8,031 nt of DNA from Desulfobacterales bacterium (GCA_012974315.1 JAAXQI010000038.1:1-8031), one strand, 5' to 3'; shown: positions 1 through 5,938, counted from the first letter of the stretch. The notes: generated by a model from the sequence alone, not told the origin. Program-made: numbers and translations.

Positions 1-170
1 CCTTAGTGCTGGTGGGCTGCATCGGCTTTTATGTTTTTATGAAGAAAAAATTTAACGCAACTAACAATGAAGCTGTTCAAACCCTTTTCATTCTTTTATG
101 TACCGCTTTTGTAGTTTTAACCGTTGTCGGAATCTGGTTCCGGGGCACAAGAATGCGGTTGATGTTTTAA
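1..170 (+). CDS. C-terminal end of a membrane protein, probably a cytochrome b-like subunit (partial)
   Basis: An open frame enters from the left edge (first full codon at base 3) and stops with TAA at 168-170, giving 55 residues. It shows one hydrophobic stretch at visible residues 1-13, a Lys-rich turn (MKKKF), and a second membrane helix at about 26-45 ending in the tail GIWFRGTRMRLMF. The inside/outside charge pattern and the closing WFRG motif resemble, from memory, the C-terminal tail of cytochrome b-type subunits in bacterial Rieske/cyt b gene clusters. The neighbour is a Rieske gene 57 nt downstream in the same direction, which supports a quinol-oxidising complex. That the frame is coding is fairly sure; the identity as cytochrome b is an inference from context and a short tail. 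An NrfD-like or other quinone-reactive membrane subunit is the main alternative. Confidence 0.6.
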   Translation, partial: LVLVGCIGFYVFMKKKFNATNNEAVQTLFILLCTAFVVLTVVGIWFRGTRMRLMF

Positions 171-227
171 GGGAAAAGGCTGAAGGAAAAAAACAATTAA
201 GAATTTTACTAAATATTAAACAAAACC

Positions 228-773
228 ATGTCAGATAGTGATCAAGGAAACAATAAACACGTAGAAGAAGGCCCTTCTTCCCGTCGTTCTTTACTGACCA
301 AGATTTGGGTTTTGCTGGGCGTAATAGCCCTGGCTGAACTGATCGGAGTCGTGTTTGCCTTTTTCAAGCCCCGTAAACAGAGGGTAAGCACAGCAGACCG
401 TGATGCCATAATCGTTGCCGGATCTGTGGATAGTTTTCTGCCCGGCACAGTGACCGCATTCGTGCGGGGCAAATTCTACCTGGCCAGACTTGCGGATGGC
501 GGTTTCCTGGCCCTGTCTCGCACCTGCACGCACCTTGGCTGCACAGTTCCATGGGTGGCCAAAGAAAACAAGTTCATCTGTCCCTGCCATTCCTCGGAAT
601 TCGATATCAGGGGAGAAGTGATCAGCCCGCCGGCACCAAGGGCCCTTGATGTATATCAGGTTGTTATTGAGAATAACATTATCAAGGTTGACACCGGTAA
701 ACGAAAAAAACGATCTGGATTCGCAACAGACCAGATTGTCTATCCGGAGAATAGGCTGAAGGTAGAAGGCTGA
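228..773 (+). CDS. Rieske [2Fe-2S] iron-sulfur protein of a quinol-cytochrome c reductase-type complex
   Basis: This 181-residue protein carries both Rieske boxes. Box I is CTHLGC with cluster ligands C100 and H102 and disulfide Cys C105; box II is CPCHSS with ligands C118 and H121 and disulfide Cys C120. Residues about 24-46 form one membrane anchor, preceded by SRRSLL, a twin-arginine-like motif as expected for a Rieske protein folded with its cluster and exported by Tat. The soluble head therefore lies on the periplasmic side, where it would take electrons from quinol at cytochrome b and pass them to a c-type cytochrome. ATG 228 is the only Met before the anchor and a stop lies close upstream, but no good Shine-Dalgarno sequence is adjacent, so translation may be coupled or weak. 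The last codons (RLKVEG) overlap two AGGCTGAAG repeat units. Family assignment is secure; the exact complex (bc1, b6f-like or a variant) is not decided by this sequence. Confidence 0.95.
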   Translation: MSDSDQGNNKHVEEGPSSRRSLLTKIWVLLGVIALAELIGVVFAFFKPRKQRVSTADRDAIIVAGSVDSFLPGTVTAFVRGKFYLARLADGGFLALSRTCTHLGCTVPWVAKENKFICPCHSSEFDIRGEVISPPAPRALDVYQVVIENNIIKVDTGKRKKRSGFATDQIVYPENRLKVEG

Positions 774-778
774 AGACT
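767..778 (+). repeat. Left arm of a 12-bp inverted repeat
   Basis: AGGCTGAAGACT matches the reverse complement of 1178-1189 in all 12 positions. The arm covers the last codons and the TGA of the Rieske gene. A related unit, AGGCTGAAGG, lies 14 nt upstream at 753-762, and another at 177-186. Confidence 0.7.
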
Positions 779-792
779 ATTGGGAATATATT

Positions 793-1148
793 ATGAGAGA
801 TCATACAAAACTCAGGGCATTTGAATTGGCTGATGAGGTTGCCCTGTTAACCTATCAGGTAACTGCAAATTTCCCCAAAGATGAATTGTATGGTCTGACT
901 GCCCAAATGTGTCGGGCTGCAGTTTCAGTTCCTTCAAACATCGTCGAAGGTTGTGCACGTAGCAGTCAGGCTGATTATCTTCGTTTTCTCTTTATTGCAT
1001 TCGGTTCATTAAGAGAACTGCACTACCAATTAGGGTTATCGAAGCGTTTGGGTTTTTTAAATGAATAGGATATACCGGCTGTTGAAGAAAAAATTGTTGA
1101 AACTGAAAAGGTTTTAATGGCTTGATTGTGGCTTTGAAGAATGATTAA
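793..1148 (+). pseudogene. S23/four-helix-bundle protein (23S rRNA intervening-sequence family), broken by a stop codon and a frameshift
   Basis: The intact first part (793-1065) gives 91 residues with family hallmarks: RAAVSVPSNIVEG at 41-53, then SSQADYLRFL and GSLRELHYQLGLSKRLGFL. The family normally has about 115-120 residues. A TAG at 1066-1068 stops the frame, but reading through continues in good family style with DIPAVEEKIVETEKVLMA until TGA at 1123. If one T is restored near 1122, the frame goes on as LIVALKND and ends at TAA 1146-1148, for 118 residues in all, the expected length. Two separate lesions therefore remove helix 4. ATG 793 has only a weak GGGA seven bases upstream. Proteins of this family form small multimers and are related to the Avd accessory protein of diversity-generating retroelements; their cellular role is unclear. 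No reverse transcriptase or variable repeat is present. A stable 91-residue product cannot be excluded. Confidence 0.85.
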
Positions 1149-1177
1149 TTTTTTTCTTGGGGGTGTTTTTAACCTTC

Positions 1178-1189
1178 AGTCTTCAGCCT
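1178..1189 (-). repeat. Right arm of a 12-bp inverted repeat
   Basis: AGTCTTCAGCCT is the exact reverse complement of 767-778. It follows a T-rich stretch (about 1146-1170) and is itself preceded by CCTTC, so its reverse complement continues as a further GAAGG. It ends 17 nt before the cytochrome start codon. Confidence 0.7.
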
Positions 1190-1206
1190 AAACACCTGAA
1201 AATTTT

Positions 1207-3525
1207 ATGTCTAAATCAGAAAATTTAAAAACCTGGGAACTAACCGGTCTTCTCGTAGCGATTATCATCATTGTGTCGCTGCCACTCTATTATTTTACGG
1301 TAGTGAAGAACAGGAGTGATGTTGTCATAGACCAGACTCCGGCAACATTTGTCGGCAGTGAAAAATGCAGGGACTGCCATAAGGCAGAATATGACAAGTG
1401 GCAGGGCTCCCACCATGATATGGCCATGGATGTGGCTAACGAGAACTCTGTGCTGGGTGACTTCAACGACGCCGAGTTCACCCTCCATGGTATAACATCA
1501 CGTTTTTATAAAAAGGACTCCAGATATTTTGTCCATACCAATGGCCCAGGTGGTAAAATGGGCGAGTTTGAGATCACCCATACCTTTGGCTGGTTCCCCC
1601 TGCAGCAGTACCTGATCCCCTTTCCCGGCGGCCGGTTCCAATGTCTGCCCATTGCCTGGGATGTTAAGCTGAAAAAATGGTACCGACTGCCGCCCGTGGG
1701 ACCTATTGACCCAGATGACTGGCTCTACTGGACCAATGCGGCCCAGAACTGGAACGGCATGTGCGCTGAATGCCACTCCACTAATCTGAAAAAGAACTAT
1801 GACCCGCAAAACGATACGTATAACACTACCTGGTCTGACATTGATGTGGGCTGCGAGGCCTGCCACGGCGCCGGTTCCAGACATGTAGATTGGGCGGTGA
1901 TGCCGGAAATGGCCCGTCCGCAAATTACAAATTTTGAACTTGTACAGAAAACATCGGGCACCAGTGCACGAGACTCGGTGGAGTTATGTGCACCATGCCA
2001 TGCACGGCGGGCTGCACTGGGAGACTACATCCATGCTGAGGCAGACCTTTTGGACAGCCTGCTGCCCAGTCTGCTCGATGAGGAACTTTACTTTGCAGAT
2101 GGCCAGATACTGGAAGAGGTATACGTGTACGGCTCATTTACCCAGAGCAAAATGTACCGCCACGGAGTGCGCTGCAGCGACTGCCATGACGTGCACTCCA
2201 TCAAGCCGGTCAAGGAAGGCAATGCACTTTGTTTACAATGCCACCGGGCAGCGCAGTATGATTCCAGGGAACACCATTTCCACAAACAGAAGGACGAACC
2301 GGGCGAGCCCATAAAATCGGCAGAAGGTAAACTGCTCTTTGAAGTTGGTACCGGTGCACAATGTGTACAATGCCACATGCCGGGCCGCTATTACATGGGA
2401 ACAGACTACCGGCCGGACCACAGTTTCAGGGTACCCGATCCAAGACTGAATGCCGCTATCGGTTCACCCGACGCCTGTCTGCGCTGTCATATAGATAAAA
2501 ATCCGCAATGGTCGGATGAAATCATCACCAAGTGGTACGGCCCTGGACGCCTGGAACACTATGGTACTTTTATAGAAAAAGGCCGCAACCAGGATCCTGA
2601 TGTCATTGAGGAATTAATCCGGTTGGCTGGTGATCCGCTTTATCCGGTAATTGTGCGCGCCACGGCCCTTTCCCTGTTAACTGCCTATCCGGTTGAACAG
2701 ACAATCCAGACAATGGAAATTGCTTTGATGGATGAAGAGGCTTTGATCCGGAGGACAGCCGTAACATCCATCCAGGTACCTGACCAGGAAAAGTTGGTAA
2801 AACTGATTGGTCCCATGCTCTATGACCCTGTCAAAGCCGTCCGCATTGAAGCTGTCAGCCGGTTAGCCGGAGATAGAACAAAACTTCTGAATGCAGACCA
2901 GCAAAAAGTTTTTAAAAGTGTCCTCCAGGAATTTGAGTCAGCCATGGGCTATTCTGCTGATTTTTCCTTTGGCCGCTATAACCTTGCCAACCTCTATGCC
3001 GAACTTGACCGGCCGCAGGATGCAATCAGTAATTACGAGGCAGCGCTCAGGATTGATAACCTGTTCTACCCGGCCAAGGTCAACCTGGCCATGCTATATA
3101 ACCGGAGGGGCTCAAATGACCAGGCTGAAAAACTCCTTCGAGAAGTGGTAACCGAGCAACCTGAATTATACGAAATTGCCTATTCTTTAGGGCTTCTCCT
3201 GGTGGAAATGCAGCAGAACAACGATGCTGTCACCTATCTTGAAAAAGCATCCAGGGGCATGCCGGAAAGGGCCCGCATCCATTACAACCTGGGGCTCCTT
3301 TACCAGCAACTCCAAAGGACCATGCGGGCAGAAAAAGAACTGCAACTTGCCATGATGCTTGAGCCTGGAAGCCTGGATTTCCAGTTTGGCCTGGCCGACC
3401 ATTACCTGAAAAGGGGGATGCTGCAGGAAGCCAGGCGCATAGCTGAAAAAATGGCCGCCATGCATCCGGATAATCCGATCGGCAGACAGATCCTTAACTA
3501 TATTGACAAAAGTACGGAAAGATAG
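1207..3525 (+). CDS. Membrane-anchored octahaem c-type cytochrome with HEAT-like and TPR domains
   Basis: This 772-residue protein starts with an uncleaved membrane anchor (about 12-32) and places the rest in the periplasm. It has eight CxxCH haem-binding motifs, starting at C54 (CRDCH), C186 (CAECH), C216 (CEACH), C261 (CAPCH), C323 (CSDCH), C342 (CLQCH), C386 (CVQCH) and C424 (CLRCH). Extra histidines that could be distal ligands are H69/H70, H330, H356/H357/H359 and H405. Residues about 463-560 look like HEAT-type helical repeats (IRRTAVTSI, VRIEAVSRLAGD), and about 587-750 form four or so TPR units (e.g. FGRYNLANLYAELDRPQDAI, IHYNLGLLYQQ). Such cytochrome-TPR fusions are known from deltaproteobacteria. 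Downstream of a Rieske gene it may accept electrons from the quinol oxidase and hand them to a partner bound by the TPRs; this role is inferred. No strong ribosome binding site precedes ATG 1207. Enzymatic activity (e.g. nitrite or hydroxylamine chemistry) cannot be claimed, as all motifs are plain CxxCH. Confidence 0.93.
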   Translation: MSKSENLKTWELTGLLVAIIIIVSLPLYYFTVVKNRSDVVIDQTPATFVGSEKCRDCHKAEYDKWQGSHHDMAMDVANENSVLGDFNDAEFTLHGITSRFYKKDSRYFVHTNGPGGKMGEFEITHTFGWFPLQQYLIPFPGGRFQCLPIAWDVKLKKWYRLPPVGPIDPDDWLYWTNAAQNWNGMCAECHSTNLKKNYDPQNDTYNTTWSDIDVGCEACHGAGSRHVDWAVMPEMARPQITNFELVQKTSGTSARDSVELCAPCHARRAALGDYIHAEADLLDSLLPSLLDEELYFADGQILEEVYVYGSFTQSKMYRHGVRCSDCHDVHSIKPVKEGNALCLQCHRAAQYDSREHHFHKQKDEPGEPIKSAEGKLLFEVGTGAQCVQCHMPGRYYMGTDYRPDHSFRVPDPRLNAAIGSPDACLRCHIDKNPQWSDEIITKWYGPGRLEHYGTFIEKGRNQDPDVIEELIRLAGDPLYPVIVRATALSLLTAYPVEQTIQTMEIALMDEEALIRRTAVTSIQVPDQEKLVKLIGPMLYDPVKAVRIEAVSRLAGDRTKLLNADQQKVFKSVLQEFESAMGYSADFSFGRYNLANLYAELDRPQDAISNYEAALRIDNLFYPAKVNLAMLYNRRGSNDQAEKLLREVVTEQPELYEIAYSLGLLLVEMQQNNDAVTYLEKASRGMPERARIHYNLGLLYQQLQRTMRAEKELQLAMMLEPGSLDFQFGLADHYLKRGMLQEARRIAEKMAAMHPDNPIGRQILNYIDKSTER

Positions 3526-3699
3526 AATGCGATTGTTCAAGGTGAATCAAATTCACTATATTTATAAATCTTGAGTAGCCGTATCCTTCGAGGAAGTTAT
3601 CATTTCCAGTGGACACCGTAACTGGTAATTTTTCATTTCTGAGTCACAATTGTGGCAAGATATGTTAACTCAATAATCCTTCCTAACATCGCGTAGTAC
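3526..3699. other. Intergenic region after the cytochrome gene, no gene seen
   Basis: This AT-rich stretch holds no convincing ORF on either strand. It contains a perfect small hairpin at 3542-3556 (GTGAAT, loop CAA, ATTCAC), 16 nt after the cytochrome stop, without a T-run, and a weak 5-bp stem CCAGT/ACTGG at 3606-3625 followed by TTTTT at 3629-3633. One or both may mark the 3' end of the cytochrome transcript, but neither is a strong terminator. Confidence 0.5.
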
Positions 3700-3728
3700 T
3701 TGCTAAAATTATTAAAGCGCTCTATATA
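3700..3728 (+). promoter_or_regulatory. Candidate sigma70-type promoter for the leader of the gene at 3879
   Basis: TTGCTA at 3700-3705 and TATATA at 3723-3728 are separated by exactly 17 bp in an AT-rich region. The -35 box matches TTGACA at four of six positions and the -10 box matches TATAAT at five. Transcription would begin near 3735 and give a leader of about 140 nt before ATG 3879. AT-rich DNA produces such matches by chance, so this is moderate evidence only. Confidence 0.4.
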
Positions 3729-3734
3729 TAAAAT

Positions 3735-3845
3735 ATCATTTTCAATCATAACCCTCTAAGCGGAGTGGACTCCAATGTATGAGGCATTTGGAAGTAACTA
3801 AATTATGGCTTCTAAGGAATATATTTTCTCCTTGGAGGCTTTTTT
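3735..3845 (+). ncRNA. Candidate structured leader or small RNA (possible riboswitch or attenuator)
   Basis: Between the promoter-like boxes and a clear intrinsic terminator lies RNA that can fold. GGAG at 3762-3765 pairs with CTCC at 3770-3773 across a TGGA loop, and CCTC at 3753-3756 can close around it with GAGG at 3781-3784. CTCCAA at 3770-3775 can also pair with TTGGAG at 3832-3837 in the terminator's 3' arm, so an upstream hairpin and the terminator could compete with an antiterminator. I recognise no known riboswitch class here (in particular no GEMM-type core). The same signals would also fit a separate RNA of about 110 nt. The structure is read by eye and unverified. Confidence 0.3.
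3808..3845 (+). terminator. Intrinsic (Rho-independent) terminator in the leader of the gene at 3879
   Basis: GCTTCTAAGGA at 3808-3818 pairs with TCCTTGGAGGC at 3829-3839 over 11 bp including two G-U pairs, with a 10-nt loop, and is followed at once by six T residues at 3840-3845. It ends 33 nt before ATG 3879 and just upstream of the ribosome binding site. It is about 280 nt past the cytochrome stop, so it fits a conditional terminator of the downstream gene, or the end of a small RNA, better than simple termination of the cytochrome operon. Confidence 0.65.
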
Positions 3846-3878
3846 GTTTAAAATTTATTAGCGAGAAGGAGAGTAAAC

Positions 3879-4382
3879 ATGAAGAACATGAAAAGTTATT
3901 TAGCGACGGCCAGTGCAATATTTTTTACGAGCCTTTTTCTTCTTGCAGTTATGGGCTCATTTTCTGACTCATATGCCAAAGGTGAACACGGCAGCATGAA
4001 ATACAACGCAACAGTTATTACCAAATTCGGCTCCTCGTCCCCGCTGCCGGATAACCTTGATGTTTACTTCTACGGTCCGGCAGACAGGCCTGATGCAGTT
4101 ATCGGGATTATTAAAGGAACCGCTTTTGATCCGAATATCTGGCGGCCTATTGCTATGGAAGCTGAAGAGATCGGCAAGTGGCGTTACTTGATTGAGACCT
4201 ACAATGATTTGCTTGAGGAACCCTATTGGGGCTATGACATGCTTGATTCTGACGGAAAGTTGTTCGGTAAATGGATATCCACCGAGAGACGGGCCACTAT
4301 CAAGATGACTAAAGACAACAAAATCACTGTGTATACTCCAAATGTACAACAGCGTGCGAGCACCGTGAGAGCTGGATATTGA
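3879..4382 (+). CDS. Exported protein of unknown function
   Basis: The 167-residue product begins with a classical signal peptide: basic MKNMK, a hydrophobic core at about 8-27 and a probable cleavage after SYA (residue 33); there is no lipobox cysteine. The mature part of about 134 residues contains DVYFYGPADRPDAVIGIIKG (61-80), an aromatic segment around W88 and W101, WGYDMLDSDGKLFGKW (117-132), and then a short strand-like run to TVYTPN. It resembles unnamed exported or lipoprotein-like proteins from deltaproteobacteria in style, but I cannot name a domain. ATG 3879 is supported by AAGGAG at 3866-3871, seven bases upstream; ATG 3888 is a less likely start. It stands 85 nt before a cyclophilin gene and behind a leader with an intrinsic terminator, so its expression may be conditional. 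An open stretch in another frame runs past its stop to TGA at about 4446 and might be a lost C-terminus. Confidence 0.85.
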   Translation: MKNMKSYLATASAIFFTSLFLLAVMGSFSDSYAKGEHGSMKYNATVITKFGSSSPLPDNLDVYFYGPADRPDAVIGIIKGTAFDPNIWRPIAMEAEEIGKWRYLIETYNDLLEEPYWGYDMLDSDGKLFGKWISTERRATIKMTKDNKITVYTPNVQQRASTVRAGY

Positions 4383-4454
4383 GGGCACATTTTTTGCAAG
4401 AAATACGGACGAGTTAACAGGTGAATCTTTGCATATTAACAACTGATCAATTTA

Positions 4455-4460
4455 AAGGTG
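4455..4460 (+). promoter_or_regulatory. Ribosome binding site of the cyclophilin gene
   Basis: AAGGTG lies seven bases before ATG 4468 and decides this start. The spacing is typical. Confidence 0.6.
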
Positions 4461-4467
4461 GCACATT

Positions 4468-5148
4468 ATGAAACGTTACACATTCCTATTTATTGTCTTT
4501 CTGCTTTCTGTCGGTATCAACATAAGTTGTGTATTTGCAACCAATACTGATCAAGACATGCAAGCCGATTCCAGTGCCGACACTAAGACCGGGGAGGCCC
4601 AGTTAAACGATGGGCTTTATGCCAGCATTATTACATCTAAAGGTACGATTACTGTTGCGTTGGAGTTTGAAAAAACCCCACTGACAGTCGTCAACTTTGT
4701 GGGTTTGGCAGAAGGGACCAAGGATTTTATGGTTTCTAAAGGCAGGACGGCAGGGCCATTTTACGATGGGCTTACGTTTCACCGGGTTATTGCTAACTTC
4801 ATGATCCAGGGGGGAGACCCACTTGGAAATGGCACTGGTGGTCCTGGATATAAATTCCGGGATGAATTTATTTCCAGCCTGACATTTAAGGGCCCGGGAA
4901 TACTTGCCATGGCCAATGCCGGACCAAATACCAACGGCAGTCAGTTTTTTATTACCCATAAAGCTACCCCTCATCTTAACTACAAACACACAATTTTCGG
5001 CCATGTGGTTTCCGGGCAGGATGTAGTAAATGCTATCCGGAAAGGTGATGTTATTGAAAAAATTAAAATCACCAGGAATGGTGACAAGGCCAGGAATTTT
5101 GTTACTGACCAGGTTGCATTTGACAGATTGAGTTCTCAAGGAAAATAG
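4468..5148 (+). CDS. Exported cyclophilin-type peptidyl-prolyl cis-trans isomerase
   Basis: The 226-residue protein has a signal peptide (MKRYTFLFIVFLLSVGINIS), likely cut after VFA (24), then a Ser/Asp-rich linker and a cyclophilin domain from about residue 48 to 220. Hallmarks are FHRVIANFMIQGGDP (104-118, catalytic R106, with F111 and Q114), GTGGPGYKFRDEF (122-134), MANAGPNTNGSQFFIT (148-163) and LNYKHTIFGHVV (170-181). The position of Trp121 in human cyclophilin A is H169 here, a change often seen in bacterial cyclophilins and linked to weaker cyclosporin binding. It would speed proline isomerisation during folding of exported proteins in the periplasm. The domain ends in the usual IKITRNG and TDQVAFD tail, so the gene is complete. 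The C21 near the signal peptide has Asn at -3 and is a poor lipobox. It may be co-transcribed with the unknown exported protein before it. Confidence 0.95.
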   Translation: MKRYTFLFIVFLLSVGINISCVFATNTDQDMQADSSADTKTGEAQLNDGLYASIITSKGTITVALEFEKTPLTVVNFVGLAEGTKDFMVSKGRTAGPFYDGLTFHRVIANFMIQGGDPLGNGTGGPGYKFRDEFISSLTFKGPGILAMANAGPNTNGSQFFITHKATPHLNYKHTIFGHVVSGQDVVNAIRKGDVIEKIKITRNGDKARNFVTDQVAFDRLSSQGK

Positions 5149-5166
5149 TTTTATAGATAACGGATA

Positions 5167-5490
5167 ATGAATGGGGCATTGTTCGGAGGTCAGACATCTG
5201 GACGAAATGACAATGAAAAAGCAGTAAAAGCAATGTGGGATTATACCCGTTTTCATTTCGAAACGGAGGAAGCATATATGAAAAGTATTAATTTTCCGGA
5301 TATTCTCAACCACCAAGCCCTTCATGACAAGTTCACGGTGGAAGTTATGGAGATATATAATGAAATCAAAGAAGGCAAGCAGGTACTCAGTACTGTAGTT
5401 ATGAAAGTTTTAATAAACTGGCTCCAGGAGCACATCTTGCAGGAAGATAAAAAAATAGGTCTTTATCTCTCCGGGCAGCATTCCAGTTGA
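5167..5490 (+). pseudogene. Bacteriohemerythrin lacking its N-terminal helix (probable 5'-truncated gene)
   Basis: The 107-residue frame has the hemerythrin iron ligands in correct spacing: HFETE (H30, E34), HQALH (H49, H53) and HILQED (H89, D94), with the family-like ending EDKKIGLYL. Full-length bacteriohemerythrins have about 135 residues and begin with a segment containing a Trp, an SVG-type motif and the first iron-binding His in a DxQH context. All of that is missing. In-frame TAA at 5158-5160 lies nine bases before the ATG, only 18 nt separate it from the cyclophilin stop, and no ribosome binding site precedes it. It looks as if a deletion joined the remainder of the gene to the end of the cyclophilin gene. 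The family binds O2 at a di-iron site; without one ligand, normal binding is doubtful. A translated, altered-site protein cannot be excluded. Confidence 0.75.
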
Positions 5491-5749
5491 TGTCGTTTTT
5501 TTCTGTTCAGCATATCCTCTGACTTGTATCTCTGAGCATTTACTTTCCCATCAGGCACATTTTATTGACAAATATTGCATCTACTTTTGTTGTTGTTGCT
5601 CTGGCCGAGTTTATGTTTAAATTTGTTCCTATCGATTATGTATGCTTTTCTGGCATTTGATGTTGTGAAGAGAATGAAAGTTATATTCGATTATCCTGAA
5701 TATCCAGGTACCTTCTGGTGTTTTTAACTAAATACCCAAATGTGTGGCG
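5491..5749. other. Intergenic region, no clear gene
   Basis: This AT-rich stretch has no strong terminator. A consensus TTGACA occurs at 5565-5570 but has no matching -10 box at 16-18 bp. A small open frame at 5638-5727 (29 codons, ending DYPEYPGTFWCF) has no ribosome binding site and is not called. A promoter for the gene at 5762 is expected here but cannot be placed. Confidence 0.5.
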
Positions 5750-5761
5750 AAGGAGAAAATA

Positions 5762-5938
5762 ATGTCTGAAGAAATGGAGAATGTTGAAGAGGTGTCGGTT
5801 GAAGAAGCTTTGCAGATGGAGATTATTTTTAATCAGGCCTTAATGGATGTATTGGTATCAAAAGGTGTAATTACCGAGCAAGAGGTGTTAGATAGGGTTG
5901 AGGAAGTTAGAAGGGAAACAGGTTTTGAATTGGATTAA
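5762..5938 (+). CDS. Small acidic protein of unknown function
   Basis: The 58-residue product is acidic and predicted to be mostly helical: an Asp/Glu-rich head (SEEMENVEEVSVEEAL), a helix around MEIIFNQALMDVLVSKG, then VITEQEVLDRVEEVRRETGF. The pattern of a hydrophobic helix, KGVIT and a charged helix is like the short helix-turn-helix tails found in many small bacterial proteins, where an enzyme subunit or oligomer interface is often involved, but no function follows from it. ATG 5762 is chosen because AAGGAG at 5750-5755 stands six bases before it; the in-frame GTG at 5744 would swallow this site. The next gene begins about 110 nt downstream. Good codon structure and the strong ribosome binding site support a real gene. 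Confidence 0.75.
   Translation: MSEEMENVEEVSVEEALQMEIIFNQALMDVLVSKGVITEQEVLDRVEEVRRETGFELD

Larger units (their letters stand above)
767..1189. mobile_element. Inverted-repeat-bounded four-helix-bundle unit resembling a 23S rRNA intervening sequence, placed in a protein operon
   Basis: A perfect 12-bp inverted repeat, AGGCTGAAGACT at 767-778 and AGTCTTCAGCCT at 1178-1189, encloses about 400 bp whose only recognisable content is a decayed S23-type four-helix-bundle gene. Known S23 genes are found in intervening sequences of bacterial 23S rRNA, where flanking inverted repeats form an RNA stem. The same layout here lies between a Rieske gene and a multihaem cytochrome gene. The left repeat overlaps the Rieske stop codon, and the right repeat ends 17 nt before the cytochrome start codon. 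No transposase and no clear target-site duplication is visible, so movement is an inference; a chance palindrome around an ordinary gene remains possible. Confidence 0.4.

Noticed and set aside
793..1148. Avd protein of a diversity-generating retroelement
   Set aside because: The fold family is related, but no reverse transcriptase, template repeat or variable repeat is found in the window, and the sequence fits S23 proteins better.
1498..1923. Long open frames on the minus strand within the cytochrome gene and elsewhere
   Set aside because: They mirror well-supported + strand genes, have no family features and no ribosome binding sites.
3606..3633. Stem CCAGT/ACTGG followed by TTTTT as a terminator of the cytochrome operon
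   Set aside because: Only five base pairs with a 10-nt loop and a gap before the T-run; too weak to call as a terminator.
4518..4533. Lipobox around C21 of the cyclophilin
   Set aside because: Asn at -3 does not fit a lipobox, and a better type I cleavage site (VFA) follows directly.
5565..5594. Consensus -35 box TTGACA
   Set aside because: At 16, 17 or 18 bp spacing the following hexamers are TTGTTG-like and do not resemble a -10 box.
5638..5727. Small ORF of 29 codons ending in DYPEYPGTFWCF, with a Leu-rich open stretch before it
   Set aside because: No ribosome binding site, low-complexity TTG repeats upstream, and no recognisable family.
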